Made by a program: the position numbers and the translations under genes
The notes under the pieces: model-generated
The model's input: the letters and a program-made list of their open reading frames with translations, nothing else
What the model was told of the DNA's origin: nothing
Databases searched by the model: none
In this document: piece after piece, positions 1-11,917 of the stretch
Layout: each line of letters opens with the position of its first letter
Position numbering within the stretch: position 1 is the first letter of the stretch
DNA from: Chloromonas sp. AAM2
Lineage: Eukaryota; Chlorophyta; Chlorophyceae; Chlamydomonadales; Chlamydomonadaceae
Length of the DNA: 59,167 bases
Assembly (NCBI GenBank): GCA_004335635.1
Contig: QAXH01006171.1
Coordinates: 9,293 to 68,459, forward strand
Reading direction: 5' to 3'

Positions 1-229
1 AACCAACCTCACGCACCAGGTAGCACAACCAACCTCACGCACCAGGTAGCACAACCAAACTCAGGCACCAGGTAGCACAACCAACCTCACGCACCAGGTA
101 GCACAACCAACCTCACGCACCAGGTAGCACAACCAACTCAGGCACCAGGTAGCACAACCAACTCAGGCACCAGGTAGCACAACCAAACTCAGGCACCAGG
201 TAGCACAACCAACTCAGGCACATGCTACA
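1..229. repeat. 26-bp tandem repeat (about 8.5 units)
   Basis: Units of 25-26 bp, each containing the core CACCAGGTAGCACAACCAA, are repeated head to tail from the window edge to about 229. Two sub-types alternate (CCTCACG versus CTCAGG), and some units are one base shorter. It may lie in an intron or upstream of the coiled-coil gene that follows. The left boundary is outside the window. Confidence 0.9.
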
Positions 230-447
230 GTATCTGCTTCCCGATGGCTTCATGATGTTGACTTGCAGTTGAGCGAGTCTGCCACAAAACTCAAGAGGCA
301 TTTTCAGGGGCAGCACAGCCAAGCCTGTTGGAAATTTTGCATACAGACATGGGTTCGTCAGCGCAAGTAGGGAACAACTCAAGTAGGAACGGCATGGCAC
401 ATTCCAACACCAGTGTCAAGCTGCTGGCTGTGCTGCTTGCTTTGCAG

Positions 448-1639
448 GTTCGCGCCAAGGAGGACGAGGTTATGAGTCTGAGCTCCGTTCACTCGGCGCT
501 CAAGGGTCAGTACGAGCAGCGGCTGGTGGAGTTAGAGGACAGGGTCACCAAGCTCAGGGCAACAAACAAACAGCTGGAGGCAAGGAGGTGGGTGGACAGG
601 CGGGGGCAATGACATCGGGGATGTAAGGGCAGGGCTGCAGAAGGGGACAATGGACTGTTTGCATCATTGAACCTAAAGGAAAAATGGGGGTTTTGGCCAT
701 TGCAGGATTTCCTGATCTGCAGGTTTCTGTGGAGAACAGCAAAATTTATGTGGAGAGCAGAAGCTATCTGATGCGTGCGTGCAGGGCTGCCGTACTGCAT
801 GCTCGAGCTGATTGTTCATCTGCAACTCATGTTCCTCACTGCATGCAAGCCACGCCTCTGTCATGCATACAGTCCTCAGCAGATGCAACCACCTGCACGC
901 ACGTGATAATGAGTGCTTCCCTGCCATGCATTGATGGCTTCCAGACACCTAGACATGGACGGCTTCACTGCTGACATCAGCTATCTGCGCAAGATGCTGA
1001 CAGCTGTCGATCGCAAGCTCCATGAGATGCGCCTCGTTGAGAGGTGAGAGCTTGTTCAGCAGCCTCTTTGTAACAGTGGTCTTACGCCTCCGGTACCACG
1101 CATTGCACAGGTGCACAGGGTGGTGGGCAGTGCTACACTGTTACATGTGCATAACGCCCTACTTATAACAAACAATCGTCTTACATGTGCTTACACGAGA
1201 TACGTGCGTGAGGTACCATGGTGGGCCCTGTTGCATGTGCACAGCAGCTCGTGCTGATCGTCGTGCTGACTGATGAACCCTTGGCCTGCCCGAGCGTCGT
1301 CCTCAAGTGCGCTGCGTCGTCCTCAACAGCAGACTGACGCCTGCCCTGTTGCTGCTGGCCATCCCCTGCAGGTTGGAGGACGATGAGCGTCTGGACTCCA
1401 TCCTGGCCACCCTCCGCCGCAAGGCGCCCGTCCCCTCCGCCCCGCAGGCCCCTGCACCGTCAGGCGGGGACGTGGGGGCCAACGCAGGGGTGTCTGATGT
1501 GGCACCCCGGTCAGACAGCAGCAGTGTCAAGGGCGAGCTGGCACAGGGCTTGGCGGAGATGCGGGGGCGCATCAGGGGGTTGGAGGACAAACTGTTAGTT
1601 AGGAAGAAGGGACTCAGTGCAGCAACCGGCAGGAGGTAG
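448..1639 (+). CDS. Coiled-coil protein, C-terminal part (5' end not resolved)
   Basis: Three exons are supported: 448-587, 945-1043 and 1372-1639 (TAG stop). Each is bounded by a gcag/ccag acceptor and a gtgggt/gtgaga donor, and all junctions are in phase 2. The product is heptad-rich (for example LVELEDRVTKLRATNKQLEA), then contains DISYLRKMLTAVDRKLHEMR, a proline/alanine/serine linker and a last helix, GELAQGLAEMRGRIRGLEDK. About 168 residues are visible. The first exon follows an acceptor at 441-447, so the start lies upstream, possibly beyond the window or across the tandem repeat. I do not recognise the family; centrosomal or ciliary coiled-coil proteins look like this, but nothing specific supports that here. 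Confidence 0.7.
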
Positions 1640-3330
1640 AGTAGCTGATAATCCAGGCGGGTGGATGGCCAAGTGTAGAATGGCTTACAAGCCACAGGCA
1701 ACCACCATGCGTTGCTCGTTGTGTGGAGGGCAGCTGGCTCTTCTCATCAAACTCGGTCGCAGGCCTCGTGACCAACTGTTTCACATCTGATGAACGGACT
1801 CACCTCGCCTTGACACTAAAACAATCTGGTGAACTGCCCTGCATACAATGCCCACGCCTCACTGTGAGCACCTGGTGGTGCCAAAAAAAAGAAGTTTGCC
1901 AGTTCTGGGACAATTTGAGTATCCTGCACTGGAACCGGTGTGGTGCCATCTGTCCTGGATGATTTGGTAGACACTTCGCCAACCGCAGTCCGGGGACAGT
2001 CCTTGTGAACATCGCTGGAACTAGTGTGGCGATGTGTGTGTAAAGACGGTGTTGAGTCAGTGTCCAGTGCCCCACTGAGGCCCGTTGCTGGTGCAAAAAA
2101 AAAGAAGCAGAGGAGCGCAAGACATTGCTGGTGAAATGGGGCATGCATGACGATTGTGAGGTGCTGTAAGGGATGGCGTGCACTCAGATGTGCACTGAGT
2201 ACATTGGGATTGGAGTTGTTTGACTGTTTCTATTCAGCTTCTCGTCGAGTTCAGCTTCTATTCAGTTGACACACAGTTGCAAACTTGTGTGGAGGCTGCG
2301 GGACAACTGTCCCAGTATTGGCAGTGCTCCACCGTGTACCAATGCATGTTATTTGAACATATTTACGTCATGTAAGCTTTTGAGGTGGATTGGTTTGTCT
2401 CTGAATCACAGCCGAATGTACCAGTTCTGACAGCCACCCCACAACGTCTACCAACATGCTGCACCACAACACGTGACAGTCTCACACCAGACTCATCCTG
2501 TTCAGATGTCCACACATCGCAGACATGTCAGTCACACCACCCACAAATTGTCCCAGAAATGGCAAACTTCTTTTTGCTGGTAGACAGTTGTGACTACCAT
2601 GACTGGGGTTACCTGATTGTGGTGATGTAAGACATATACTGACCACTCGTGTGACGACACTTCTCACTCATCACGCGAAACTTACAAGTGAACAAGTGAC
2701 TAGGTAGGTACTTTGCAAACCCTCTGGACTGAAGAGGGAAGAACTTGTGCTTCATTTCAGTATTACCAAAACATACCAAACAACTCAAAGGGTTAGTCTC
2801 AACACTTAGTTACATGGTGGGTCAACGGAACAACAGACTCATTCAGTCTCTGCTGTCAGTGATAACGGAATGAGTCGCCCCTGAGTGCACAAACGCACAT
2901 GCGCACGATGCACCTACATGGCTGCCTTTGGTACAAACAAAACCCATGAAACCAGCTCATGGGAGCGCCAGTTTCTTTCTGATAGCCTTCCACTTCCTGC
3001 AAGCAGCCACCCGGTTGCTGTTGGCATCCTGCTTGGTTGTTCCTGCTTGGGGTTTTTAATTTGAGTTCCCTGGGCGGCATCTGAATTCATAGCAGTGTAT
3101 TCAGAGTGACGCCTGTTTGAGATATAATGAAGATTGGTGCATGATTGTAGTAATGGTGCAGGGTAGCCATTTACTGTTTTGATCTCTGCCCAGTTCTGCC
3201 TTGCCCTGGACGCAACCAAAACCACTTTGGACCAGCCTATGACGTCATTCCTGATGACGTCACATAGGCCTAAACCCTGTCACGGCGACTAGAATAACAC
3301 TTTACACTTCTGCATGGCACACACGCAACG
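1640..3330. other. Intergenic, mostly dispersed-repeat sequence
   Basis: I see no credible gene here. An element of the dispersed family lies at about 1883-2575 (listed separately). Sequence at about 2575-2700 resembles 13325-13430 and 18447-18500, with a shared GTAAGACA...CGAAACTTACA stretch, so more repeat material follows the element. A TATAAT-like string at 3122-3127 lies about 205 bp before the lipase ATG and could be its promoter element, but this is weak. Confidence 0.5.
1883..2575. mobile_element. Repeat element with inverted 30-bp ends (dispersed family)
   Basis: The left end, 1883-1914, is an A-run followed by GAAGTTTGCCAGTTCTGGGA. The right end, 2544-2575, is its reverse complement with one change (GAAATGG instead of GAACTGG). 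The interior shares stretches with 18290-18440, such as CACTGAGGCC followed by GTTGCTGGTGC. There is no ORF of note and no obvious target-site duplication. A non-autonomous, MITE-like DNA element is the simplest reading, but the boundaries are inferred only from the inverted ends. Confidence 0.55.
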
Positions 3331-6300
3331 ATGCTTACTGCCCGCCATGGGCAAACAACATGCTGTTGCAGCACAAGGGTTGGCCAGCCTACGATGTTGG
3401 TTCGCACAGCAGCGATTGCAGGACGCCGGCTGAACCGCAGCGTGCGCGTCAGCAGCAACCACAACAAGTGGCTTCCACCATACTTGCCGTCTGGTGCTGA
3501 TATTTCCAGCTATGCTTCCGTAGATTCGGTCGATGGGGCCGAGAGAGGCTCACAACTGCCTGCCAGCTCCGACAGTGAATCAGAGGCCAATAGCCAAGAG
3601 GTTAAAGCAGCACTCATTCGAAAAGCCCTCACAGAAGGCAATTTGGGCTTGTCTTTCTCTGCTGGAGGCTTCCTGTACACTTACCATTTAGGAGTACTGT
3701 GGGAGCTAGCTCGCCTTGGAGTGTTGCCACCCCCCGGAGACCCCAAGGCCCTCAAGATGGCAGGCTCATCAGCAGGCTCACTAGCGATAGCCACCTATGC
3801 ATGTGGCCTGGACGTGTCCAAGGCCACACAGGCGCTGTTTGAGTTTGCAGCGGACTGCCGCTCTCATGGCACACGGGGACGTCTTGGTGGGTTCATGCAC
3901 TGAGGTTCACAATGCACAGCTTCAAAGTCAGTGTACAAGGCTTCAGGAATATCAAGGAATCATAGAAACGGCCTTTTGGTTGAACAGCAGCTTAGAGTCA
4001 TGTCAAAACTGTCCCACACTTGCCACTTTACTGATACGTACAAGGCACGTCTCATGCCAGGCATGACGCACAGGCAAGGCACTGGCCGTTCGGTATAAGA
4101 GCACAATCTTTCTGGTATACAAGGCTTTGAACAGCCGCACAGCCACGCCCACGGTACGGAACTGATATACGTTTTTTCTTTGTTGCCATGCATGAGTTTT
4201 TTAGTTTGTAGGATCATGTGTAATGTACAGAATCACTCATGTGTGATGCATGGGCTCAGCCATACACTGATTGCATTGCCTGCAGGCAACCTTGTACGAG
4301 ATTTCCTTCATGAATACCTGCCTGATGTGAGTCCTAAAGCAGGTGACTGGGCATTAGGCACAGGAGAATCCCGGACACATGCATTGCTGCACAGATCACT
4401 AGAAACGTGAGCTTTCTGGGCTTGGTTATTGTCAGATGCGTAATTCTTGAAGATATGATATGTCTAGCTGCAGTACCATCATATGTGCCTAGCTGCAGTA
4501 CCATCAGGTCAAACCATGAGCAAACATGTAATGACCAGACAAGTTAAACCAGCTATCACTGCCACCCGCCATGCTTGTTGCAAATGGTGTCAGCGACGAC
4601 CAACCAGGTCTCATACAGTCACCCCACGTGGCTCATGTGCCTGTGTTATTGTACTGCAGGATGCTCACGAGCGGTGCCGGGACCTCACCTACGTCTACAT
4701 CACACGCGTGTTCCCCGTGTGGCAGGTGCGGGATGCATGCAACTGACCACTGGGTGTGCGCTAGGCTAGCGCTGCCAGCGCATGCCGACAGGTGAACATG
4801 TGCACACTGCCATGCTTGCTCATTTGCAGATCCTCCCATTTGCTTGTTACTCGCCCTGGGGCTGGTTAGCATTCCACACACACTTCAGACTGTGCAGAGC
4901 ACCCTGCACACAAGCGCACAGCACACAGCTGGCGGTCAGTAGCCAATAGAACACTTTGTACACCACATCGTACACACCATCTGGTTCAGACCTGCATGGC
5001 TTGCCTCTCTGGTTGAATGGCAGCCAGATGGTGAAGCGCCTCACTGCCTTGCAGCCCGAGGTCATTCACCGCTTCCATGACAAGTCGGATTTGGTTGAGG
5101 CGCTGGCCACTAGTTGTCACATACCCGTGTACGCAAACGGACAGGTGGGTCTTGTCATGGCCTTCTGTGACCCTGAACCATGCCGCAGTGCTTGACTGGC
5201 AACTTCAATGCTGCATTGCAAGCAACAGTATGCCAAGCGGGCGTGAGCACCTCACACCAGCGGGTAGCCTGCCTGACTGCAACTCCTCATTGGCAACTCA
5301 TCATGGGTACACCAGGATGTGGCTGTGGCCCTCATCACTCATGCATATGCCTGGTGTTGTCTGTGCGTGCAGTGGATGACCAAGTTTCGCGGCAGGTGCG
5401 ATTACGGTTGTGATTCTCAGTCGTGCTGGTCACAAGCAGCCCACGTGTCGGTCGCGAGACTGCCTTGACGGCTGGCCATAGCAGACATCCTTCCGGGCCA
5501 TGCTTGTGCTTGTGTTCTCTGGGTTGCTGGTGAACGCGGGCTCTCTTCACCTCATGATCAGCGCCCCGGGCCAGCCTAATTGCTTGACGTCAGCCTCATC
5601 ATAAACGTACTCAGGCTGCGCACAGTCCCCCCACGTTAGCCTCGTCCCCATCGCTCTCAGGCTGTCCTCAGTGCCCCCGCTGGTTTGCAGGTACTATATG
5701 GACGGGGGGGTGGCCGCCTTCATTCCAGAGGTGCCGCTGCTGCCAGCCAGCGTCAAGGTCTGCTGCTTCCCCGTCAACGAGATGCTCTCGCGCGTGCAGC
5801 CGAACCTCGAGGTGCGATTCTGACCTGGGAGTGCTCACACACAGGCAGCTCAAGCCAGTCTGCACATACAGACAGCTTGACCCTGCCTGTGTGGCTGCAC
5901 ATGCATGGCTGCGCAACTCACATTCAAGTCATGCATCTCAGTGCATCCCCAGTGCCCTCAAAGCAGTCAGCTTGTAGGGCCAGTATGCCAGCTCGCAACT
6001 AGTTACTAGCAGCAAACCGCTGCGGCGCACACAGTTCTGTGACGTGACAAAGCGTCTGGAGGCAATGGGACAGCCTGCCAGACGCACAGCTGCTTACTCC
6101 GGGGGAGTGAGTATGTGTGGTGATCTCCACCCCGCTTCCTGTCCGGTGCAGGGCTACCCTCGCGTGTCGTCCCTGCTGGATGTGGCCATATCACCCGACA
6201 AGTTCGAGTCGTGGCCACACAGCTACGCACAGCTGGTACAGTGGGCGCTGGTGCCGGCGGATGATGAAATGCTGAAGTGAGTGCACATGGTATCGTGGGT

Positions 6301-7057
6301 GCACGTGCACCTGGGTGGCAGGCCACAGCACAGGTGTCGGGCTTGCGTGTCAGTGCTGGATCAGCAACACCAGCATCACACAATGTAGCTGCAGGCATAC
6401 CCCAGGATCAGACAAGCTTGTGTGGTTTGAAGTAGCAGCTGGTGCTGCTGTGCTGTGACTGCTGGCGTATGAGCATGCACCAGAAGTGGGCAGGCTGCTC
6501 TTGCCATAGGCGACAGCCACTATTAATGAAGGGCTGCACGCCCGCGTTTAGGGCTGATTGCAAGGCGGAGCGCCTGCGGCGCAATTATGAGCGCCAATGG
6601 GAAATGTTGGGAGGGCAGTACACTGATTTCCTGCCAAGGCAACTCGGCTGCAACAGAATAGCTTGGCAAGTCGGTGACAGGCTCTGCCAATCAGCAGTTT
6701 TCATCCATGCATGCGGCAGACTCTGCAGGTGCAAAGGCAAGAACCCCAACCTGCACAGTGAAGGGCGCGCTTAGTGCAGCAAGTGTTGGCGCCACCAGTA
6801 CACGTGCTCCCATGCCCCGTAAGCACTTGTGTGTATGTGTGTGCAGGTACTTGATGGCCAAGGGGCGGCGCGATGCCCAGGCCTGGGCACGCAGCCTGAA
6901 GCTGGTGCCCGAGGAGGACGAGCAGGGCATGGCGCATGTGGAGCAGCCGCATGGTCCCGCACAGGTCACACCCAAGACAGACGTGGAGCAGGCGCAGGCC
7001 ACACCCGCGGCACATGGAGACATGGTCATGGCGGAGCCGAGCCGCAAGGCACTCTAG
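3331..7057 (+). CDS. Patatin-like phospholipase / lipid acyl hydrolase
   Basis: Eight exons: 3331-3886, 4286-4326, 4660-4725, 5028-5144, 5373-5395, 5691-5811, 6152-6276 and 6847-7057. They sum to 1260 nt (419 residues). The patatin fold is recognisable: an oxyanion-type glycine segment SFSAGGF (about 109-114), the nucleophile elbow GSSAG (145-149, Ser147) and the second catalytic residue in YYMDGGV (Asp272). The pair Ser147/Asp272 predicts active serine acyl-hydrolase chemistry on membrane or storage lipids. The first 45 residues are rich in Arg, Ser and Ala with almost no acidic residues, so an organelle transit peptide is possible. Exon 5 has only 23 nt. The C-terminal 45 residues are low-complexity. 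Substrate and location cannot be told from sequence. A short out-of-frame ATG at 3313 precedes the chosen start. Confidence 0.85.
4458..4505. repeat. Two-copy 24-bp tandem duplication in a lipase intron
   Basis: ATATGTCTAGCTGCAGTACC (4458 on) is followed directly by a near-copy from 4481 to 4505. Related sequence (GCAGTACC...TAAACCATGA...CATGTAATGA) recurs near 8234-8270. Confidence 0.75.
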
Positions 7058-9855
7058 CTGTGCCCTCGCGCCATGTGTACAGGCACCATGGTTACCTGCA
7101 GTTGGCTCACGGGCAGCCTGAACGACGCAGGGCACGGGGATGGCAGGAGCATTGTTCGGAACAGCTTACATGAGGGGAGGGACTCCAACCCGTCCAACCT
7201 ACAAGTGAAGGGGATTGCGACACACCTGGATAGTAATGGTGCTGGTCACTCCTAATGCACGTGCATGTGACATGTCTTCTGGTCACAACCATGGCATGGT
7301 TTTGTCAATGCGTTCACGGCATGGTTTGGTCAAGATCAAGGCCGAGAGGCACGTCTCAGATGCATGCCTGAGGCTGGGGATACGGGCAGTTTTTGGTGCA
7401 GTCACTGAGCCTGGCTATGGACAGGTTTGGACCTGCGCTGGTGACGTAGCCGCAGGCAAGCCTCTGTGGCCCCAGGATAGTGACCATGGTACTGCTCACC
7501 TAGGCTTCACAGCTGGGGCGTTCCAGCACAAATGTACTGAAAGAATTTGGCAGTGAGTGGTACTGCTGGCCAGCTTAAGATCAACAGCTGCAGGCGCCTG
7601 GTCACTTTCCGCACTGGTCTGGATGCCCCACCACTTGCAATACTGCAGCTAGGCCAGCGTGACTCAAGCAAGGTTGCCATGCTCTTGGGGAGGCTTGCAA
7701 CCCTTGCCCAATGGCGGACGGCTAGCCCGACATGAAACTCGCAAGCCCCATTATATGACCATTTATCATTCCAAACCCTAGGACAATTCACAGGTCTGCT
7801 CCGGCCGAATCTGTTCAACAGATGATGATGGCTCCGGTGGGGTGCTATTGTTTTGTTAATGCATCTGAATGTGATGTCCAGTTTGTTCAGGCCCAACAGA
7901 CAAAAATGAAAATGGTGTGCACAATGCAGGTTTGAACCCTCATAACCCTGTTCGCCTGTGACGCTGGCAACCATTTAATGCGACTTTGCTCAGACACGCA
8001 GGGTCAGATGGCTAGGCCACGCTTCCAGCGTCAAACATTTGCTTTCTGCAACTGTTCCAGCCCCCAGAGGGCCAGCAGGCTGTAGCAAGGAGAGGCAGGG
8101 GTGCCCCACTCTCAACTTGAAACCGTGTTGCTATTGATGACATCGTACCTGGTACCTTGCTACCAGTGCCAGTGAGCTTTCTTGGCTTAACGGTTGGCAT
8201 GCGCGTAGTTTTTTAGAGATGTTGTGTGTCGCAGTACCGTGGGTTAAACCATGAAAAGCCATGTAATGATGATGATGAATGATATGATGAAGTAACTACT
8301 GCTGGTGCTGAAAACCCTTGGTAGACCTGGTGCTCACGACAGGTGTAGCCTTTTGCTTGGTTGTGCCTCCAAGCTCTAGTGCCTGTTGATTAGCTTGCTT
8401 CGGTTGGCAGCGCGTTATTGACCTTCTAGCCCTAGATGCTTAGGGTGGCAACCCGTCCCCATGAGCCTGTGAAGGGGTCCGTGATCGGAAGGCACAGAAA
8501 TTGGTGGTCCAGAAGTTTGCCAGTTCTGGGACAGTTCGAGTATCGTGCACTGGTGTATAGCCATCTGTCCTGGAGTTGGTAAACTGTGCTGGTAACTCTT
8601 CTCGCCCACCGTGTGGAGGAGTCGAATGAATGCCAGTCCTGAGACGAAGTTCTTGTGAACAACTTGGTGACCTCACTGTCAGTTTTGGAGCCACCCAAAT
8701 TTCCTACTCTTGGGCATCGTATAGATTAATTGGTTAATTTTCTTCCTGCAATGATCAGGAGGGTTGGCAAGGCTGCTGACAGTTGCGGGCTGTGGGCGGA
8801 TGCTGGTGCGTTTGCGTCATCCTATGATTTGTTGCCTTCATGGACGACGAGCCCCCGCATGCCGAACAAGGAGACGACTGATCGACCACAGCAGACAGCG
8901 CAGGAAAATGGCGACGGGCGCCACATCATCATTGTCAGTAGCTGCGCACACGCTGCATGCACATGCATGAGGTTGCACATTGAGCGTTTGGGTCGCTGTA
9001 CCGGGGCACAGGCGTGTGAACACAAAATGCGTTCGCACGCTGCATGCACATTCCCATGCACAACGGTGCACATTGTATTATCTTGGTCGAATGAATCAGA
9101 TTCGCCATCGAGCGAATCTACCTATCACTGCCGTTTGAAGCTGCAAACCAAGGGTTGCAACTGTAGTCTCACTGGACACTGGTTCCGCTGCCGCGGAGGG
9201 CGGAAGGGTCAGATTGTCAGTTTTGGCCCTTGCAGCACAATTTGCATGTCAGCATCAGTGTTGTTTTTGCGCAGCAGACAGAGCGCTTGGCGCCCGGATG
9301 GTGAGGCAAACAGATTTTTTTTCTTGGCAGTACACAACCGTCTACAATTGAAACGACCAAATATTCTGCACAACTTGGCTGTGGCTCCACGACACATCAG
9401 TGGTTGCTAGGCAATGCCAACCAGCGATGGTAGCACACGAACGACAGGATAGGAACCCTTGAGTCAAGAATTGGATTGAAGCTGCACTGATCTCGTGAAG
9501 CTCGCGCCGTGGTGCAACAAGCTTGGCAGCATTGTTACAGCAGTTCCTTGGAGCCTGCCCTGCGATTTGTAGCTCGGGGCCACTGGCCAGCAGCGCCCAG
9601 CCTTTCCGGCGCTCAAATGCACTGAGAAGTGCTTTCAGCAACAGGTGCGCTACCATCATAGCAAGCAGCCCTGGGCAGCGGGGCCTCATGAGTTTCCTGG
9701 CAGGAGGAGTGTTGAAGCCCGGACCTACCCTGACCCTGACTTCTGTCCTTTTTGACCAGCCCGAAGAGCTTGTCACTGGGCCACTACAGCACATGACTTG
9801 CATATTGAATCGTAGCGCTCTGCTGTCTTTAACTACACGCAGCGCTTCCCAGACC
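7058..9855. other. Intergenic stretch with no credible gene
   Basis: This holds the lipase 3' flank and the kinase 5' flank. A TGTAATGATGATGATG string is at 8263. One copy of the dispersed repeat core is at 8511-8535 on the plus strand, followed by similarity to the first element (GTATCGTGCACTGG). An ORF of 226 codons (8730-9410) and an opposite-strand one of 155 codons (7507-7974) have no recognisable domain. The reading frame of the kinase stays open upstream to 9523, so its start could lie before 9856. Confidence 0.5.
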
Positions 9856-11917
9856 ATGTCCGGCTTTTTTTCCAAGCTGTTCAAGCGAAGGCCCAATGAT
9901 GGAGGAGGGCTTTGCTTGCAGCGTTCCGCAACAGCATTAGACTCAGACTGTTCTTCGGATGAGGATGAAGCGCAACCGGGGTACGTGGTGGAATCGTTGC
10001 CACTTGCGCTCAGCAGGCCCCCAGTTTTGCAGCACTGCTTGCTCGCCTCGTCTTGCTTTGCTAATGACTCTGTGCTTTCCTCAATTTATGCAGACCGGCC
10101 TCGGCACCTGAGGCAAGGGGACTTTACTCGCGGCGCACAGAGCCCCAACATATCTTGCGCATGGACGCTCCCGTGAGGCGCGCAGGAGGGGAGATACGCC
10201 GGTCTCAGACGTATTCAGGCAGAAGCGACACCACCTGCATGCAGGCCAGCACGCGCATCAGCAGCTCGTCCTGTGACAGTTGCTCACCAGACGACCAGCT
10301 CAGAATGCAATACGGCAAGGTCAAACAGTGCCACAAGGGCAAGTGAGTATTCCATCATGCTGTTGGCTGGTTTGTCAGACATTGAGTTAAGAACAGAAGG
10401 AATTGATATCAGAGGGGCTTTTGGCAGGCCGTGCAGCCTGATATGAGGCTCGCACAGTTCCCCATGATGGTGTCATTGCAACGACGGCATGCAAACAAGC
10501 CCCACCGAAAATGTCAAAATGTATATGGACTAATGATTTCACCTGTCTGTCCACAGGGTTGCGCTCATCTTGGAAGGCACAGATCGCAAGACCAAGCGGC
10601 CAGTTATCATCAAGGCTTTCTCCAAGATGGGCATGTCTTCCTCACTGCGAGAGAAAATGGAGCGGGAGCAGACTGTGCTCAAGGCTGCAGCTGGCTGCAC
10701 TGGCGTTGTCAGGTTGCTGAACTCCGTTGAAGACGTCATGAACAACTACCTTGTTCTGGAGAGCGTACCAGGTGCGTCCCATGCGACCTGTGTGCACCAA
10801 CGCTCAGTCAGGTGTGAATGAATGGTGCACCATGGGTCATTCAGGCAATGAGAGAAAATTACAAAGGATCAAGCGAGCAAGTCAGCAAGGGTGGGGCAAA
10901 CAGTAAACGGCTACAGTAGAGACTTCACACAATGTCGGCAAACATACCTGCCTGCATGTTCCTGACCATGTCTTTGCAGGCGAGACATTGATTGAGATGA
11001 TTTCCCACAGCGGCGGTCGTCTTCAGGAATCCCGCTGCGTGGTGGAGGTTGTCTTTCCTTTACTGCAAGCGCTGGCATCTCTGCATGAACTGGGCATTGT
11101 GCATCGTGACATCAAGCCAGAGCACATCATGTGCACATGTGGCAGCGTCAAGCTACTCGACTTCTGCCACTCGGCCCAGCAACGGCAACAGTGCCTCAAC
11201 TACCGAGTAGGGCAGCTGGAATACATGGCACCGGAAGTGCTCAACAAGCCAAGCGCAGACGAGATTTTCCATCAGGTGAGCTGCATGCAGCACGCAGGCG
11301 TGTACCAAGCACAAAACATGGTGTTTTCTCATGAAATTTCAAGGTGTGCCAGACATAGTTTTGTTCTGCTGCGATTTTCCAGCATCAATACGCCTGGGCA
11401 AAGTCAAACGGTCCCTGCTGGCTCTGTTGCACAGGTGTTGTTCAAGGGTATGGCAGAGAACGAGCTGCCACAATACGATGAGAAAGCGGACGTGTGGAGC
11501 GCAGGGGCCGTCATCTTCGAGGCCTTGACAGGCCAGCAGCCCTTCCTGGCTGAGGATGCGCACGAGATGTCAGGCATGCATGCCGCTCTGGCCACACAAG
11601 TGGGGTCTGATGGGTTGCCAACCCGCCTGGACCACCCACGGCTGTCGTCGCTTGCCCGGCACTTCCTGGCTGCTGCGCTTGAGGTTGATCCCGCACGCCG
11701 GCCCTCCGCGGAGCAGCTGCTGCAGCACTCGTGGGTGACCAAGTACACCAACGGTCAGTGCAGCCAATGGCTCATGCAGCCATCGCCGACAACCAGCAGC
11801 CATGCATCATCAACTACCAGCTCCTACAACACCGGCCATCCCAACCCCAGCCCACCTGTCAAGCTGTCAATAGATCTGCTGATGGCCAACCCCCAAGCCA
11901 ACGCAATAGTGCATTGA
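9856..11917 (+). CDS. Serine/threonine protein kinase with atypical DFC motif
   Basis: Five exons: 9856-9980, 10094-10342, 10557-10771, 10980-11275 and 11435-11917. They sum to 1368 nt (455 residues). The N-terminus is basic and Ser-rich (SGFFSKLFKRR, then SDCSSDEDE). Kinase landmarks: ATP-lysine in PVIIKAFSK, alpha-C glutamate in KMEREQ, catalytic loop HRDIKPEHIM, activation-segment end EYMAPEVL, and DVWSAGAVIFEAL. The glycine-rich loop is degenerate (YGKVKQCHKGKVALILEG), and the usual DFG reads DFC (VKLLDFCHS). A Ser/Pro/Gln-rich tail follows. Lys, Glu, HRD and the Asp of DFC are kept, so activity is plausible but not assured. It resembles CAMK/aurora-like kinases of algae, but I cannot place it. 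The ATG is the first one directly before the basic N-terminus; the frame is open further upstream. Confidence 0.85.

Noticed and set aside
1..229. Regularly spaced repeats reminiscent of a CRISPR array.
   Set aside because: The units are contiguous with no unique spacers, and the window is eukaryotic.
113..400. Minus-strand ORF with a repeated peptide (CYLVPE).
   Set aside because: It is simply the translation of the 26-bp tandem repeat, which has no stop in that frame.
7926..7945. Pol III B-box-like string on the minus strand (GGGTTCAAACC).
   Set aside because: The flanking bases cannot form a T-stem, and no other tRNA arm is present.
8730..9410. 226-codon plus-strand ORF.
   Set aside because: It has no domain, is Cys/His/Ser-rich without pattern, lacks splice partners and overlaps an equally open opposite frame; it looks like chance in GC-rich DNA.
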